Of a DNA stretch of 64,000 bases, positions 44,679 to 53,495 are shown one piece after another. The notes under the pieces are model-generated. The model made no database searches and had not been told where the DNA came from. It saw nothing but the letters and a program-made list of their open reading frames with translations. The number at the start of each line of letters is the position of its first letter. Positions within the stretch are counted from its first letter, which is position 1. The DNA is from Mariniflexile jejuense. GTDB taxonomy: Bacteria > Bacteroidota > Bacteroidia > Flavobacteriales > Flavobacteriaceae. The position numbers were made by a program, and so were the translations under genes. The stretch is taken from assembly GCF_042675665.1 (NCBI RefSeq), contig NZ_JBHTJI010000001.1:372001-436000 (forward strand), written 5' to 3'.

Positions 44679-44723
44679 CACTAAAACACATAGTATAGAA
44701 TTATTATCCCATGTGTTTTAGTG
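44679..44723 (-). terminator. Strong hairpin after the PorP/SprF-coiled-coil gene
   Basis: Perfect 13-bp stem CACTAAAACACAT (44679-44691) / ATGTGTTTTAGTG (44711-44723), with a 19-nt loop. Located 26 bp after the stop codon of the gene at 44749. The following T-run is weak, so it could be a terminator or an RNA-stabilising hairpin. Confidence 0.6.
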
Positions 44724-44748
44724 TTTACTTTTTTTGATAAAAAGAATT

Positions 44749-47031
44749 TTAGTTTTCTATTTTTATTAAAGACATTTTACCATTGTAAGGTGTACTTCCT
44801 TTGGCTTGTATGGCATTTGTAGCACCATTTATGTCCTCAAATTTCTCATAATAAATGTAATATTTATTGGTCGCCACATCAAAGAAGAAATCTATATTTT
44901 TTTGACCAGCAGCTACAGATTTTCTTAAAAATTCGTCTCGTTTTGCTGTATCACTATGTACCGCAATTACGAGGTAATAGCCGCTTTCAACATTGCTAAC
45001 ATCTTTTATAATTTGAATATTTTCAGTCTGTTCTTCACCAAAATCAAAATCTTCTTTTTTAAGAGGAACTGTACTTTCTTCTGTAAATTGTTTTATTGAA
45101 TTTAATACAGCTCTATCTTTATTATATCGATCTTGTTCATTATCATATTCTGCACGTTTTATGCGACGTTTACGCTCAATTTCAGTTGCAATTTTAATGG
45201 TTTCTAATTCTGATACTAAACTTTCTTTTGAACGTTTTGCCTTTGCTTGAGCTTCTTTAAGTATTAAAATTTCATTTAGATATATTGTATTTATTGAATC
45301 CTGTGCATTTGGTACTGCTTTAAGTCTTTCTTTATACAAGTTTTCTAAATTAATAATTTGTGCGTCTTGTGATTTAATTACATCATCAATTTGAACTTTT
45401 AAACTTTCCAATTCTGCATTTTCAGCCGATACACTTTTAAATGGCTTAGGTTCAGTAAAAATTCCTTGCTCACTTAAATCGTTTTCCTGTTTTAAATCTT
45501 TTAAATCTTTTTCTCTATTTGAAACGGTTTCATTAAGTTTTAATAATAATGCATCTTGTTCAAGTTTAGAATCTGTTGCTAATTTTGTTAAATTATTAAT
45601 AGCAATTTCAGTAGGATTTGTAGGTTTTAAAATTAAAGCTGCATCTAATTCTTCTTGTTTAATTTTCTCTTCTTGCTCTAATTTTACTCTTGCAGCTTCT
45701 TCTGTTTTCGCTTTAGCGTCTTGTTCTAACTTAGCCTTGGCAACTTCCTCTGCTTCCGCTTTAGCTTTTGTTTCTGCAGCCAATTGTATTCTCGCTGCTT
45801 CTGCTTTAGCTTTTGCAACTTCCTCTGATTCTGCTTTGGCTTTTGCTTCTTGTTCTAACTTAGCCTTGACAATCTCCTCTGCTTCTTTTGATTGATTTTC
45901 AATAACTTGATTTGCCTTCGACGCTCCTAATGATTTAAGCCTTTCTTGTTTTTTAGCTTCTAATTTTGCTAGTGCATCTGCTTTGGCTTGTGCTTTAGCT
46001 TCGGCAATAGCTGCTCTATCAACTTTTGTAGACGTGCTTCCTGTTTTAGCCAAAACTTTTTTAGATCCTCCAGATGATGAAAATAGTGCTTCCTCATCAT
46101 CATCGTCATTATAGTTATAGCGTTGGTTTTTCCTGAATTTATAGGCTAATGTTATTTCGTGCGAATTTCCAAATGAAACCATATCACCCATTTCCTTTTC
46201 AAAATTATATTCAATAGCAATTTGGTTTGTAATATTTAAACCAATTCCTGCTGATAAACCATATAATGTATTATAACCCGCTTGTGCCCACAATCCTTTA
46301 GGAATATTAAGCATCATAATACCCGAAATAACAGTTTGTTCCTTTTTAAATTCTGACCGTACTAAACCAGAAAATTTACTTCTATCAAAAAAACCACGAC
46401 TTTCTACATAACCCGTGTATAGTACATGTGCTTGAATACTTTGTTCTGGGTTATCTTCAATAATTTTTGAGGTTTTTAAGTTGTATGACACAATGTTATT
46501 TAATGATACTCCAAAATCGAAAAAAGTAGTACCATAATTTATACCTGGGGCAATTGTAAACAACATATTTGAAGGTATATTTTCCAATGATGAATCTGGA
46601 AAATTAGTTATTACGTTGCCTTCATTAATACCACTTTTATAAACTCCTAAATTTAAACCAAATGTTAAGTTACTATCTCTGTCTAAAACCACATTTTGGG
46701 CATAATTTAAAACACCTCCAAAAGTAGTTAACACACCATAGTTTTGTTGAAATAAACCAATTCCTGCACCCGTATTTTCTCCAAACCTACCAGAATAACT
46801 AAACAAATAGGTTTGTGGTGCATTATCAAACTGAACCCATTGGCGTTTATTTGTAAAACTTATGTACTTATTTTGCTCTCTTACAAAGCTAAAAGTAGGG
46901 TTTATAGCGTATTTATTAAACTTAAAAGAATTACATACTGGTAAAGAAAACGCAACAACGCCATCTTCTTGAGAATAAAGCATCTGTGCGAAACAGAAAC
47001 ATATAACTACATATAATAGTTGTTTAATCAT
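44749..47031 (-). CDS. PorP/SprF-type protein with coiled-coil and SPOR-like C-terminus
   Basis: A 760-residue exported protein. Signal peptide (1-20). A PorP/SprF-like outer-membrane region follows (about 25-310: NKYAINPTFSFVREQNKYISFTNKRQWVQFDNAPQTYLFS, IAIEYNFEKEMGDMV, HEITLAYKFRKN). Then come a long Ala/Lys/Glu-rich coiled coil (about 335-465, KAKAEAEEVAKAKLEQ repeats), a second helical stretch (about 480-660), and a C-terminal ~85-residue domain. That last domain (YYLVIAVHSDTAKRDEFLRKSVAAGQKNIDFFFD...YYIYYEKF) resembles a SPOR peptidoglycan-binding domain. It may span from the outer membrane to the wall. It follows the smaller T9SS cargo by 1 bp. Confidence 0.88.
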   Translation of the reverse strand: MIKQLLYVVICFCFAQMLYSQEDGVVAFSLPVCNSFKFNKYAINPTFSFVREQNKYISFTNKRQWVQFDNAPQTYLFSYSGRFGENTGAGIGLFQQNYGVLTTFGGVLNYAQNVVLDRDSNLTFGLNLGVYKSGINEGNVITNFPDSSLENIPSNMLFTIAPGINYGTTFFDFGVSLNNIVSYNLKTSKIIEDNPEQSIQAHVLYTGYVESRGFFDRSKFSGLVRSEFKKEQTVISGIMMLNIPKGLWAQAGYNTLYGLSAGIGLNITNQIAIEYNFEKEMGDMVSFGNSHEITLAYKFRKNQRYNYNDDDDEEALFSSSGGSKKVLAKTGSTSTKVDRAAIAEAKAQAKADALAKLEAKKQERLKSLGASKANQVIENQSKEAEEIVKAKLEQEAKAKAESEEVAKAKAEAARIQLAAETKAKAEAEEVAKAKLEQDAKAKTEEAARVKLEQEEKIKQEELDAALILKPTNPTEIAINNLTKLATDSKLEQDALLLKLNETVSNREKDLKDLKQENDLSEQGIFTEPKPFKSVSAENAELESLKVQIDDVIKSQDAQIINLENLYKERLKAVPNAQDSINTIYLNEILILKEAQAKAKRSKESLVSELETIKIATEIERKRRIKRAEYDNEQDRYNKDRAVLNSIKQFTEESTVPLKKEDFDFGEEQTENIQIIKDVSNVESGYYLVIAVHSDTAKRDEFLRKSVAAGQKNIDFFFDVATNKYYIYYEKFEDINGATNAIQAKGSTPYNGKMSLIKIEN

Positions 47032-47032
47032 G

Positions 47033-48469
47033 CTATTTTACGACCGTAATGGAACCTTTTTTTGTTTTATTATTTGAAGTGGTTATGATGTAATAATAAA
47101 CAGGATTAATATCTTTAAAGTTTATTTGATTTTGAGGCCAATCATTTTGATAATTGGTTGTTTGAAGTTCTACTTTTCCTTGAGCGCTTAAAATAATAAC
47201 TTCGGTATTTGTGCCTGCCACATAGAGTTGCGGAATAACCCAAGTGTCATTTATACCATCACCATTAGGACTTATTAAATTAGGTATGTTTGCCACATCT
47301 GGAAACGGTTCGGTTATAGAAAATGTATGTTCACTTGAAGCTGCACAACCATCTGTTTGCGTAATAACTACTTTATAACTGCCCATTTGGGTTGCCTCAT
47401 AACTATTGCTAGTTGCTGATGCTATAAGATTTTCATTTAAAAACCATTCAAATTGCGGATTAGAAGCATCTGTAGTTACAGTTGCTACTAGTGTTTCACC
47501 ATCGTTTATTGTGTTAAATTCAGGCACATCTATACTACTTGTAAAACCACTATTTTCTAAATTAATGGATGCGTTTGTAGTACAACTTCCTAAATTTACT
47601 GCAACGGAATATGCGCCAGCTTCATTGGTTACATACATTTGATTTGTTGCACCGGAAATAGCTTTACCATCTTTAAACCACTGGTAAGTATTACCTTTTA
47701 TAGCACTTAATGTGGTTGCGCCTTCACTAGAACAGTATGGATTGCCCAAACTAGAACTTATAGACGATGTGGTTGCCGATGTAGCTTCACTTACCGTTAC
47801 ACGATTTGAATATGAATCGGACGTACACGTGCCATAATTGGTCCTTACAAAATAAGTGCCTGGTGCATTAACCGCTAAAGTTTCACCTGAAGCAACAAAA
47901 ACTGATGTTGTAGGACTTGTTTCTTTATACCAATTAAAAGTTAATGAAGGATATTTTAAAGGTGAATCGTTATCAGCAGTTCCAGGGTTATCAATAGTTA
48001 ACACATAACTTCCTCCAGAACAATATGCGCCTGTTGAAATTAAATTGTTTATTGAAAAAGGTTTGTCTTGAATTTTATAGTAGGCTGCAAATGCGTTTGA
48101 AGGCACACTAGTTGCTACTGGTGCAGTACTTTTAATTCTAATTTTATAAGCTTCTCCAGCAGTTGTATTAGGCAATGAAAAGCTTAAGGTTGCTGGTGAA
48201 ACTGTAACAGCACCTTGTGCCGACGTATAAATTGTTGTTGCACTTGTAAAACTACCTGTAGCATCAGAAAGCTCTATAATAAATTGATTGGTAGCACTTA
48301 ATGCCGTTTCTGGCGAAAATGTAAACGTGGCATTATAGGTGTTGAAAGATGGACTTGCACAAGCTTGACTAAATCCTAAACTAGGTTTACCTATAACAAG
48401 TTGCGCTTTAACGGTATGTGTTAAAGAAAAAAATAGGATAGTAAAGTAACTAAAAACAAAGTTTCTCAT
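47033..48469 (-). CDS. Secreted Ig-like protein with T9SS type B sorting domain
   Basis: A 478-residue exported protein. Signal peptide to about residue 22. Several PKD/Ig-like beta domains follow (FTFSPETALSATNQFIIELSDATG, TFNWYKETSPTTSVFVASGETL, TYQWFKDGKAISGATNQMYVT, PQFEWFLNENLIA). The C-terminal T9SS type B/gliding motility-associated domain (about 395-478) has IPNLISPNGDGINDTWVIP and ends TKKGSITVVK. It is a probable cell-surface protein delivered by the T9SS. It is tightly coupled to the next gene (PorP/SprF-coiled-coil, 1-bp gap), which may be its dedicated anchor partner. Confidence 0.92.
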   Translation of the reverse strand: MRNFVFSYFTILFFSLTHTVKAQLVIGKPSLGFSQACASPSFNTYNATFTFSPETALSATNQFIIELSDATGSFTSATTIYTSAQGAVTVSPATLSFSLPNTTAGEAYKIRIKSTAPVATSVPSNAFAAYYKIQDKPFSINNLISTGAYCSGGSYVLTIDNPGTADNDSPLKYPSLTFNWYKETSPTTSVFVASGETLAVNAPGTYFVRTNYGTCTSDSYSNRVTVSEATSATTSSISSSLGNPYCSSEGATTLSAIKGNTYQWFKDGKAISGATNQMYVTNEAGAYSVAVNLGSCTTNASINLENSGFTSSIDVPEFNTINDGETLVATVTTDASNPQFEWFLNENLIASATSNSYEATQMGSYKVVITQTDGCAASSEHTFSITEPFPDVANIPNLISPNGDGINDTWVIPQLYVAGTNTEVIILSAQGKVELQTTNYQNDWPQNQINFKDINPVYYYIITTSNNKTKKGSITVVK

Positions 48470-48630
48470 ACGTACGGCTTTATATTTTTCTTGTAAATAA
48501 AACGTCTAGAAACTGTATGGATTTGTGCAAGCACTAGAAAAGGAACTTCTTAAAATTATAAGATTGAAATCCGTCAAAATATAAATATTATACGTTTTAT
48601 TAAGCTCATTATTACAATTTATACAACTTT

Positions 48631-49968
48631 TTAATTATTAACGCCTAAATCTTCTTTAGCATATACCCCACTTTTTGAGGCAATTATTTTATTAATTCGT
48701 AACCTAAAATCTGGTCGTTTTTCATTTGAAAAATCAATAAACGTTTCAGCATTATTACTTTTAGAGTACACATTAAAAAACGATGTATTTCCATACCAGT
48801 TTTCTAAATCTTCATTATTAGAATCGTTTTCTACAAAAATGTTTCCTTTACAGTTATTAAAATACATGTTAACAAACTTTATTTTTTCTAAATTTTCTTG
48901 ATTGATAGCAATAGAACTTTGCAATACTACTGCAGGATTAAAACCAGAAATAACGCTTTTATTGATATCTAGTTTCGCGTTTTGACCAACATAAACAGCT
49001 TCCTTTACTAATCCTTTTTCTATATCAGATTTTAAGTTTTCACTATCATTTAAAAATGTTAGATTTTTTGCTTCTACTTTTGTTACTTTTTTAGAAAAAT
49101 CTACTTCTTGTTTATTATTGTATGATGCTACTTGTAAACATCTAGCTGCAGAACTACTAGAAATATAAGGTGAACGTATTGCTAATGAATTATCTATTTT
49201 ACATTGTGTACCATAGTTAAACTTAAAATCGTTACTATTCGACCTAAAAGATACGAGTTTATTTAAACAAACTTCACCACCCCAAACCTCGAAAGAGTTA
49301 CCTGCTGAATAGCTAACCATAATATTTTCTATAATTGTTTTGCTACCAACGCAGGCTAATAATAATCCATTAAAATAATCGTCGTTTTTAACTCTTTTAC
49401 CAGCAAACTCAATTCTAACAAATTTTAAAATACCCGAGTTGCTCTCTACATTTGTACCACCATAATTTGTGTTTGTATAAGCTGTTTGCTGTAAATCGTC
49501 ATAAAAAGAAGCTACAGAACCGTTTCCAAATTTATTAGTAGGTGCATCTCCTAATAGTATTAAACCACCCCAGTCTCCAGAGCGTTTAACACCTCTATTA
49601 GAGGTAAATATTATTGGATCTGTTTCTAAACCATCTGCAATTATTTTAGAACCTTTAGAAATTGTTAATGATGCTTTAGATGCATAATCACCTAAAATAA
49701 CAGTTCCTGGTTCAATAGTTAAAGTGGCATTATTAGTTACAAATACATTACCTAAAAGCATATATGTTTCTCTTTTAGATAACTTGGTATCTTTATCTAT
49801 GTTACCTGTTAATATTTGGGTTGGTTCGTCATATTGTTTTTGGTTTGGTTTAAACTCTGTCCAGTTATACAACCAATTATTGGATCCTATAATTCCTTTT
49901 TCTTGTTGCGCATTAACATGCCCTATTACCAATAAGTATATAAATGCCAGTTTAGTAAAGATTTTCAT
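48631..49968 (-). CDS. Secreted right-handed beta-helix protein
   Basis: A 445-residue exported protein with signal peptide MKIFTKLAFIYLLVIGHVNAQ. The body is a parallel beta-helix: NVFVTNNATLTIEPGTVILGDYASKASLTISKGSKIIADGLETDPIIFTSNRGVKRSGDWGGLILLG. That phrase is typical of a Bacteroidota secreted family sometimes carrying T9SS sorting domains. There is no sorting domain here. Unknown function; possibly a surface carbohydrate-binding or matrix protein. First gene of the leftward T9SS-associated run. Confidence 0.85.
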   Translation of the reverse strand: MKIFTKLAFIYLLVIGHVNAQQEKGIIGSNNWLYNWTEFKPNQKQYDEPTQILTGNIDKDTKLSKRETYMLLGNVFVTNNATLTIEPGTVILGDYASKASLTISKGSKIIADGLETDPIIFTSNRGVKRSGDWGGLILLGDAPTNKFGNGSVASFYDDLQQTAYTNTNYGGTNVESNSGILKFVRIEFAGKRVKNDDYFNGLLLACVGSKTIIENIMVSYSAGNSFEVWGGEVCLNKLVSFRSNSNDFKFNYGTQCKIDNSLAIRSPYISSSSAARCLQVASYNNKQEVDFSKKVTKVEAKNLTFLNDSENLKSDIEKGLVKEAVYVGQNAKLDINKSVISGFNPAVVLQSSIAINQENLEKIKFVNMYFNNCKGNIFVENDSNNEDLENWYGNTSFFNVYSKSNNAETFIDFSNEKRPDFRLRINKIIASKSGVYAKEDLGVNN

Positions 49969-50278
49969 AGTTAAATATTTTTTCTTGTTAAAAGCTAAAT
50001 ACGATTTTTCGACGAATTAATGCTCAAATCTATTAAAATATTCCATGAAATACCAAATATTTCGACAAAATACATAAAATATATAAAATTTTCACTTGTA
50101 ATCATCGATGAAATACATATTCAAAAGTTAAAAAACACGTTTTCTTACAAAATACAGCATACAATGTATTACTTGTTATTATTAATATGTGGAATAAAAA
50201 AAATCAATCTTATTGATTAAGATTGATTTTATATAATACTATATCAATTTAAAGTATACTTGGTTAGTTGGTGTTTTT
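49969..50278. other. 310-bp intergenic region
   Basis: AT-rich. It holds the promoter region of the beta-helix gene with one ATCGATGAAAT motif (50104-50114) and the terminator hairpin of the gene at 50279. A 66-codon plus-strand frame (50020-50220) overlaps the hairpin and looks spurious. Confidence 0.6.
50194..50230 (-). terminator. Terminator of the 50279 gene
   Basis: Perfect 12-bp stem AAAATCAATCTT / AAGATTGATTTT (50200-50211 and 50219-50230), loop ATTGATT, with a T-run on the minus strand. Confidence 0.88.
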
Positions 50279-50725
50279 TTAATGATACGCACTATATTCA
50301 TGCAATGATTTCATTATTTCTTCATAAAATATGATTGCAGAAATTAACTTACTTGTGTCAGAATATGGTAATATTCTAGCGTGAAACTCATTGGTTGCTT
50401 TTAAATAATCATCAGTTGCTTCAAACTGGTTATCTAGCACTTTTCTATTATCATTATCATTAGGAATTCCTAGAGTTTCCATAGTAATGCCAGGCTTTGT
50501 AGCAAAAGCAATGTAAGGTAATGTTTTAATTAAAACTTCAATACGCTCTGAATAAAGCGTTAAAAGCTCTCCTTTTTGCATGCGTTCCAATTCTTCCTTT
50601 TTATGGTACTTTTTAATAGCTACTTTTTCACTAATAATGCTTTTTGCTTCACTCTTTTTTTGAGCAAAACTTACACCTGCTACTAAAAATAGCACAACAC
50701 TAAAAAGAATAATTCTTGTTTTCAT
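50279..50725 (-). CDS. Small secreted protein of unknown function
   Basis: A 148-residue exported protein. The signal peptide MKTRIILFSVVLFLVAGVSFAQ is clear. The mature part is helical (EELERMQKGELLTLYSERIEVLIKTLPYIAFATKPGITMETLGIP...LKATNEFHARILPYSDTSKLISAIIFYEEIMKSLHEY). No family recognised. It has a complete promoter and its own terminator, so it is a monocistronic gene. Confidence 0.82.
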   Translation of the reverse strand: MKTRIILFSVVLFLVAGVSFAQKKSEAKSIISEKVAIKKYHKKEELERMQKGELLTLYSERIEVLIKTLPYIAFATKPGITMETLGIPNDNDNRKVLDNQFEATDDYLKATNEFHARILPYSDTSKLISAIIFYEEIMKSLHEYSAYH

Positions 50726-51040
50726 ATGTACGATTTAGGGATTTAAAACACAAATCTATGTAATTTATCGTTAAAAACAATCGTTTTATCGAATTTTTTT
50801 AAACATACATCCGATATTTTTCTTTTATGTAAGATATAAATCACAATAAAAGCTTTTTTCATAATTATTAAAATTTGATATTAACTATCGTAATTAATTA
50901 TGTATCAGTTAATTTAACAAAATTTTATTCCTGAAATAAAATTTTTAATTATTTTGCAATTTTCAGCATTATAAGGGTACTTGTGCCAAATGATTGTTAA
51001 AAGCTTTGAAAATAGGCGAAAATATTGGTCAATAAATAAA
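50726..51040. other. 315-bp intergenic region
   Basis: AT-rich. It contains the promoter of the 50279 gene (50751-50780). I see no gene or repeat in the remainder, and no convincing terminator for the broken Fic gene. Confidence 0.6.
50751..50780 (-). promoter_or_regulatory. Complete Bacteroidota-type promoter (TTG-19-TAGATTTG)
   Basis: Minus-strand TAGATTTG (50758-50751) and TTG (50780-50778) with a 19-bp spacer. It is 26 bp before the ATG at 50725. The best match to the consensus in the window. Confidence 0.8.
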
Positions 51041-51976
51041 TTACTTAGACTGATATTCTGTTAATCGTAATGCTCCAAATTTAGCTAAAAGATTTTGTTC
51101 AACTGCCCATTTTAAATCCCTACTGGCTGTTGGTGCAGATATGTTTTTAAAACTCTGCATATAATCTTTTCTACTAAACGTGTTTTTGCCTATTTTCTCT
51201 TTAAATAAACGTATTTTGTCTTCTGTATGAAGTGTTCCGTCTAATGACTCTAAAATAATTTCCAACATAAATTCGATAAAAGGTGTCGAATTTCCTTTTT
51301 TATTAGATTCGGATAATTTATTGTAATAATCGCTTTGTTTTTGCTTTATGAGTGATTCAACAGGTAAGTATTCAAAAACTGGATATTGTTGCATTAAAAT
51401 TAAGGTTTGCCACAATCTGCCCATTCTTCCATTTCAGTCTAAAAATGGGTGTATAAATTCAAATTCATAATGAAATACACAACTTTTGATGAGGATTAAA
51501 TCGTTGTCTTTTTTTAAATATTCAAAAAGGGCTTTTATCAAACCCTTTACCATGGCTCCACTTGGTGCCATATGTTCTACTTTTGATTCTTTAACAATCC
51601 CAACCTTGGTAGTTCTTAATTTTCCTGCATTTTCAATTAATCCACTCATTAAAATAGTGTGCACTTTTTCTAAATCTTTTAATTGGAAAGGATTAAATGT
51701 ATTGAGTTGTTCATATACTTTTATGGCATTCTGAACTTCTAAAATATCTTTTTGAGGTGCTAAAACTCTTTTGTTTTCCAATAAAGCCGTGATTTGTTCT
51801 TCAGTCAGTGCATTGCCTTCAATTTCTAAAGAAGATTGAATGGTTTTGATTCTATTTTTCTTTCGTAATTCAGTAGCGGGTTTAAATAAATGAGTAGCGT
51901 TAATTTCTCCTATTTTTTCTGAAATAGAAGCCACTAACGCTACAATTTTTTCTGTGATGTTATAAGGTGGTTTCAT
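51041..51976 (-). pseudogene. Fic family protein interrupted by an in-frame TGA in its active-site motif
   Basis: Fic enzymes AMPylate (or otherwise modify) target hydroxyls. The frame from ATG 51976 reads 180 residues to HPFLD, then TGA (51436-51434), then NGRMGRLWQTL to the stop at 51041. The frame is unchanged, so the Gly codon GGA of HPFxDGNGR became TGA by one substitution; a full protein would be 312 residues. The class II inhibitory motif SLEIEG lies at about 49-54. After the Fic core, a C-terminal winged-helix-like region (RKDYMQSFKNISAPTASRDLKWAVEQ) remains intact. Translation restart at the ATG at 51424 would give a fragment lacking the catalytic His. It is either a recent pseudogene or a sequencing error. 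The palindrome upstream may be its operator. Confidence 0.85.
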
Positions 51977-52038
51977 CCGCTATTTAATATTTTTTATAAT
52001 ACTGTCGGATGCAATCTCGTAAACTCGATTTTATTTAT

Positions 52039-52060
52039 GATAGTATCATTTGATATTATC
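52039..52060. promoter_or_regulatory. Near-perfect inverted repeat GATAGTATCA-TT-TGATATTATC
   Basis: 10-bp arms with one mismatch around TT, between the Fic pseudogene start (51976) and mnmE. A TTTG on the minus strand directly precedes it. Likely operator for the fic gene, possibly bound by the Fic protein's own winged-helix domain (inference). Confidence 0.6.
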
Positions 52061-52079
52061 ACAAAGGTGGGGAATTACA

Positions 52080-53495
52080 TTACTTCCCGATACAGAAGTT
52101 TGCAAAAATATTACCTAGTAACTCATCATTCGTTACTTGACCAGTAATCTCGCCAAAATGATATAGTGCTTGCCTAATATCAATAGCTAGTAAATCGCCT
52201 GAAAGGTTGGTTTCTAAACCTATTTTTACTTTATCTATGTCTTCTAAGGCTTTTAATAAGGAGTCGTAATGCCTAGAATTGGTAACAATAGTATCGTTGT
52301 TACGCAAAGCACCTGTATTTACAAATGATAATAATACATTTTTTAAATCATCAACACCATCATTGTTTTTAGCAGAAATAAATATAGTTGTTGGTTGTTG
52401 GTTGTTGGTTGTTAATTTGGTATTGATGGTATTTATAGTTTCTCCAGAAAGCAAATCTTTCTTGTTGATGATAACAATTAGAGCTTTTTGAGGATATTGA
52501 TTTTGTGTTTTGTTTATTTCAACTAATAAGAAATCTAGCTTACCATCAACTGCCAACTGACAACCGTCAACTAAAAATAAAACCACTTGTGCCTGTTCTA
52601 TTTTCTCAAAGGTTTTTTTGATGCCTATGCTTTCAACCACATCTTTGGTGTCGCGTATACCTGCGGTATCTATAAATCGAAACCCAATACCACCAATAGA
52701 TAATTCATCTTCAATAGTGTCGCGTGTAGTTCCTGCAATGTCTGAAACAATGGCACGTTCTTCATTTAATAACGCATTTAATAAGGTTGATTTACCAACA
52801 TTAGGCTCGCCAACAATGGCTACTGGAATGCCATTTTTAATAACATTACCAACCGAAAACGAATCTATTAAACGTTTTAAAACCAAAATAATACGATCTA
52901 CCAAAGTTTTAAATTGGGTACGGTCGGCAAACTCGACATCTTCTTCTGCAAAGTCTAGTTCTAACTCTATTAACGAGGCAAAATTTAAAAGTTCTTCACG
53001 CAATTTTGCAATTTCAGATGAAAAACCTCCTCGCATTTGCTGCATAGCTATTTGATGAGAGGCTTCGTTATCGGAAGAAATTAAATCGGCTACTGCTTCT
53101 GCTTGACTTAAATCTAATTTACCGTTTAAAAAGGCTCGTAATGTAAATTCACCAGCGGTTGCCATTCTACAACCTTTTCTTAAAAACAATTGTATAATTT
53201 CTTGTTGAATGTAATTTGATCCATGACATGATACTTCAACCACATCTTCACCAGTGTATGAATTTGGATTCTTAAATACAGACACCAATACTTCATCAAT
53301 AGTTTTTATACCATCAACAATGTGCCCTAAATGGATAGTATGCGTTTTCTGGCTACTTAGTGTTTTTTTATTTAAAACAGATTTAAAACAACCATCTGTA
53401 ATAGTAATTGCCTCTTTTCCAGACAAACGTATAATCGCAATGGCACCTGCGCCAGATGGTGTTGCTAAAGCAACTATAGTATCTTGATGTATCAT
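52080..53495 (-). CDS. mnmE: tRNA uridine-5-carboxymethylaminomethyl modification GTPase MnmE
   Basis: GTPase that works with MnmG to modify U34 of tRNAs. From ATG 53495 (MIHQDTIVALATPSGAGAIAIIRLSG) it has 471 residues, ending in the required CIGK. The N-terminal folate-binding domain, helical domain and inserted G domain are seen: P-loop GEPNVGKSTLLNALL, GTTRDTIEDELS, DTAGIRDTKDVVESIGI, NKKD and FISAKN. Two stretches of heptanucleotide repeats code for parts of the G domain (52387-52414 and 52547-52572). The first coincides with a stretch about 7 residues longer than in E. coli MnmE. All catalytic motifs are intact. Confidence 0.95.
   Translation of the reverse strand: MIHQDTIVALATPSGAGAIAIIRLSGKEAITITDGCFKSVLNKKTLSSQKTHTIHLGHIVDGIKTIDEVLVSVFKNPNSYTGEDVVEVSCHGSNYIQQEIIQLFLRKGCRMATAGEFTLRAFLNGKLDLSQAEAVADLISSDNEASHQIAMQQMRGGFSSEIAKLREELLNFASLIELELDFAEEDVEFADRTQFKTLVDRIILVLKRLIDSFSVGNVIKNGIPVAIVGEPNVGKSTLLNALLNEERAIVSDIAGTTRDTIEDELSIGGIGFRFIDTAGIRDTKDVVESIGIKKTFEKIEQAQVVLFLVDGCQLAVDGKLDFLLVEINKTQNQYPQKALIVIINKKDLLSGETINTINTKLTTNNQQPTTIFISAKNNDGVDDLKNVLLSFVNTGALRNNDTIVTNSRHYDSLLKALEDIDKVKIGLETNLSGDLLAIDIRQALYHFGEITGQVTNDELLGNIFANFCIGK
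52387..52414. repeat. Heptanucleotide tandem repeat (GTTGTTG)~4 inside mnmE
   Basis: Units at 52387, 52394, 52401 and 52408; the last ends in A. It encodes the stretch TTNNQQPTT on the minus strand between the G4 and G5 motifs. Confidence 0.85.
52547..52572. repeat. Degenerate heptanucleotide tandem repeat (CAACTGC-type) inside mnmE
   Basis: CAACTGC, CAACTGA, CAACCGT and CAACT follow each other with a 7-bp period. It encodes VDGCQLAVDG on the minus strand, just after the G3 motif region. Confidence 0.7.

Larger units (their letters stand above)
44355..44748. other. 394-bp intergenic region before the SprB-like gene
   Basis: AT-rich. It contains a strong hairpin at 44679-44723, two copies of ATCGWTGAAAT (44544-44554, 44609-44619), and near 44390 a weak -7-like box on the minus strand. 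It probably holds the promoter of the SprB-like operon. No gene seen. Confidence 0.65.

Noticed and set aside
50020..50220. A 66-codon plus-strand frame in the T9SS-side intergenic region
   Set aside because: No promoter or family pattern, Lys/Ile-rich composition as expected from AT-rich DNA, and the end runs into the terminator hairpin of the neighbouring gene.
51041..51976. Selenocysteine or programmed readthrough at the Fic TGA
   Set aside because: The position requires Gly in the catalytic loop, not Cys/Sec; no SECIS-like hairpin was seen just after the TGA, and no Sec machinery is in the window. A point mutation is the simpler reading.
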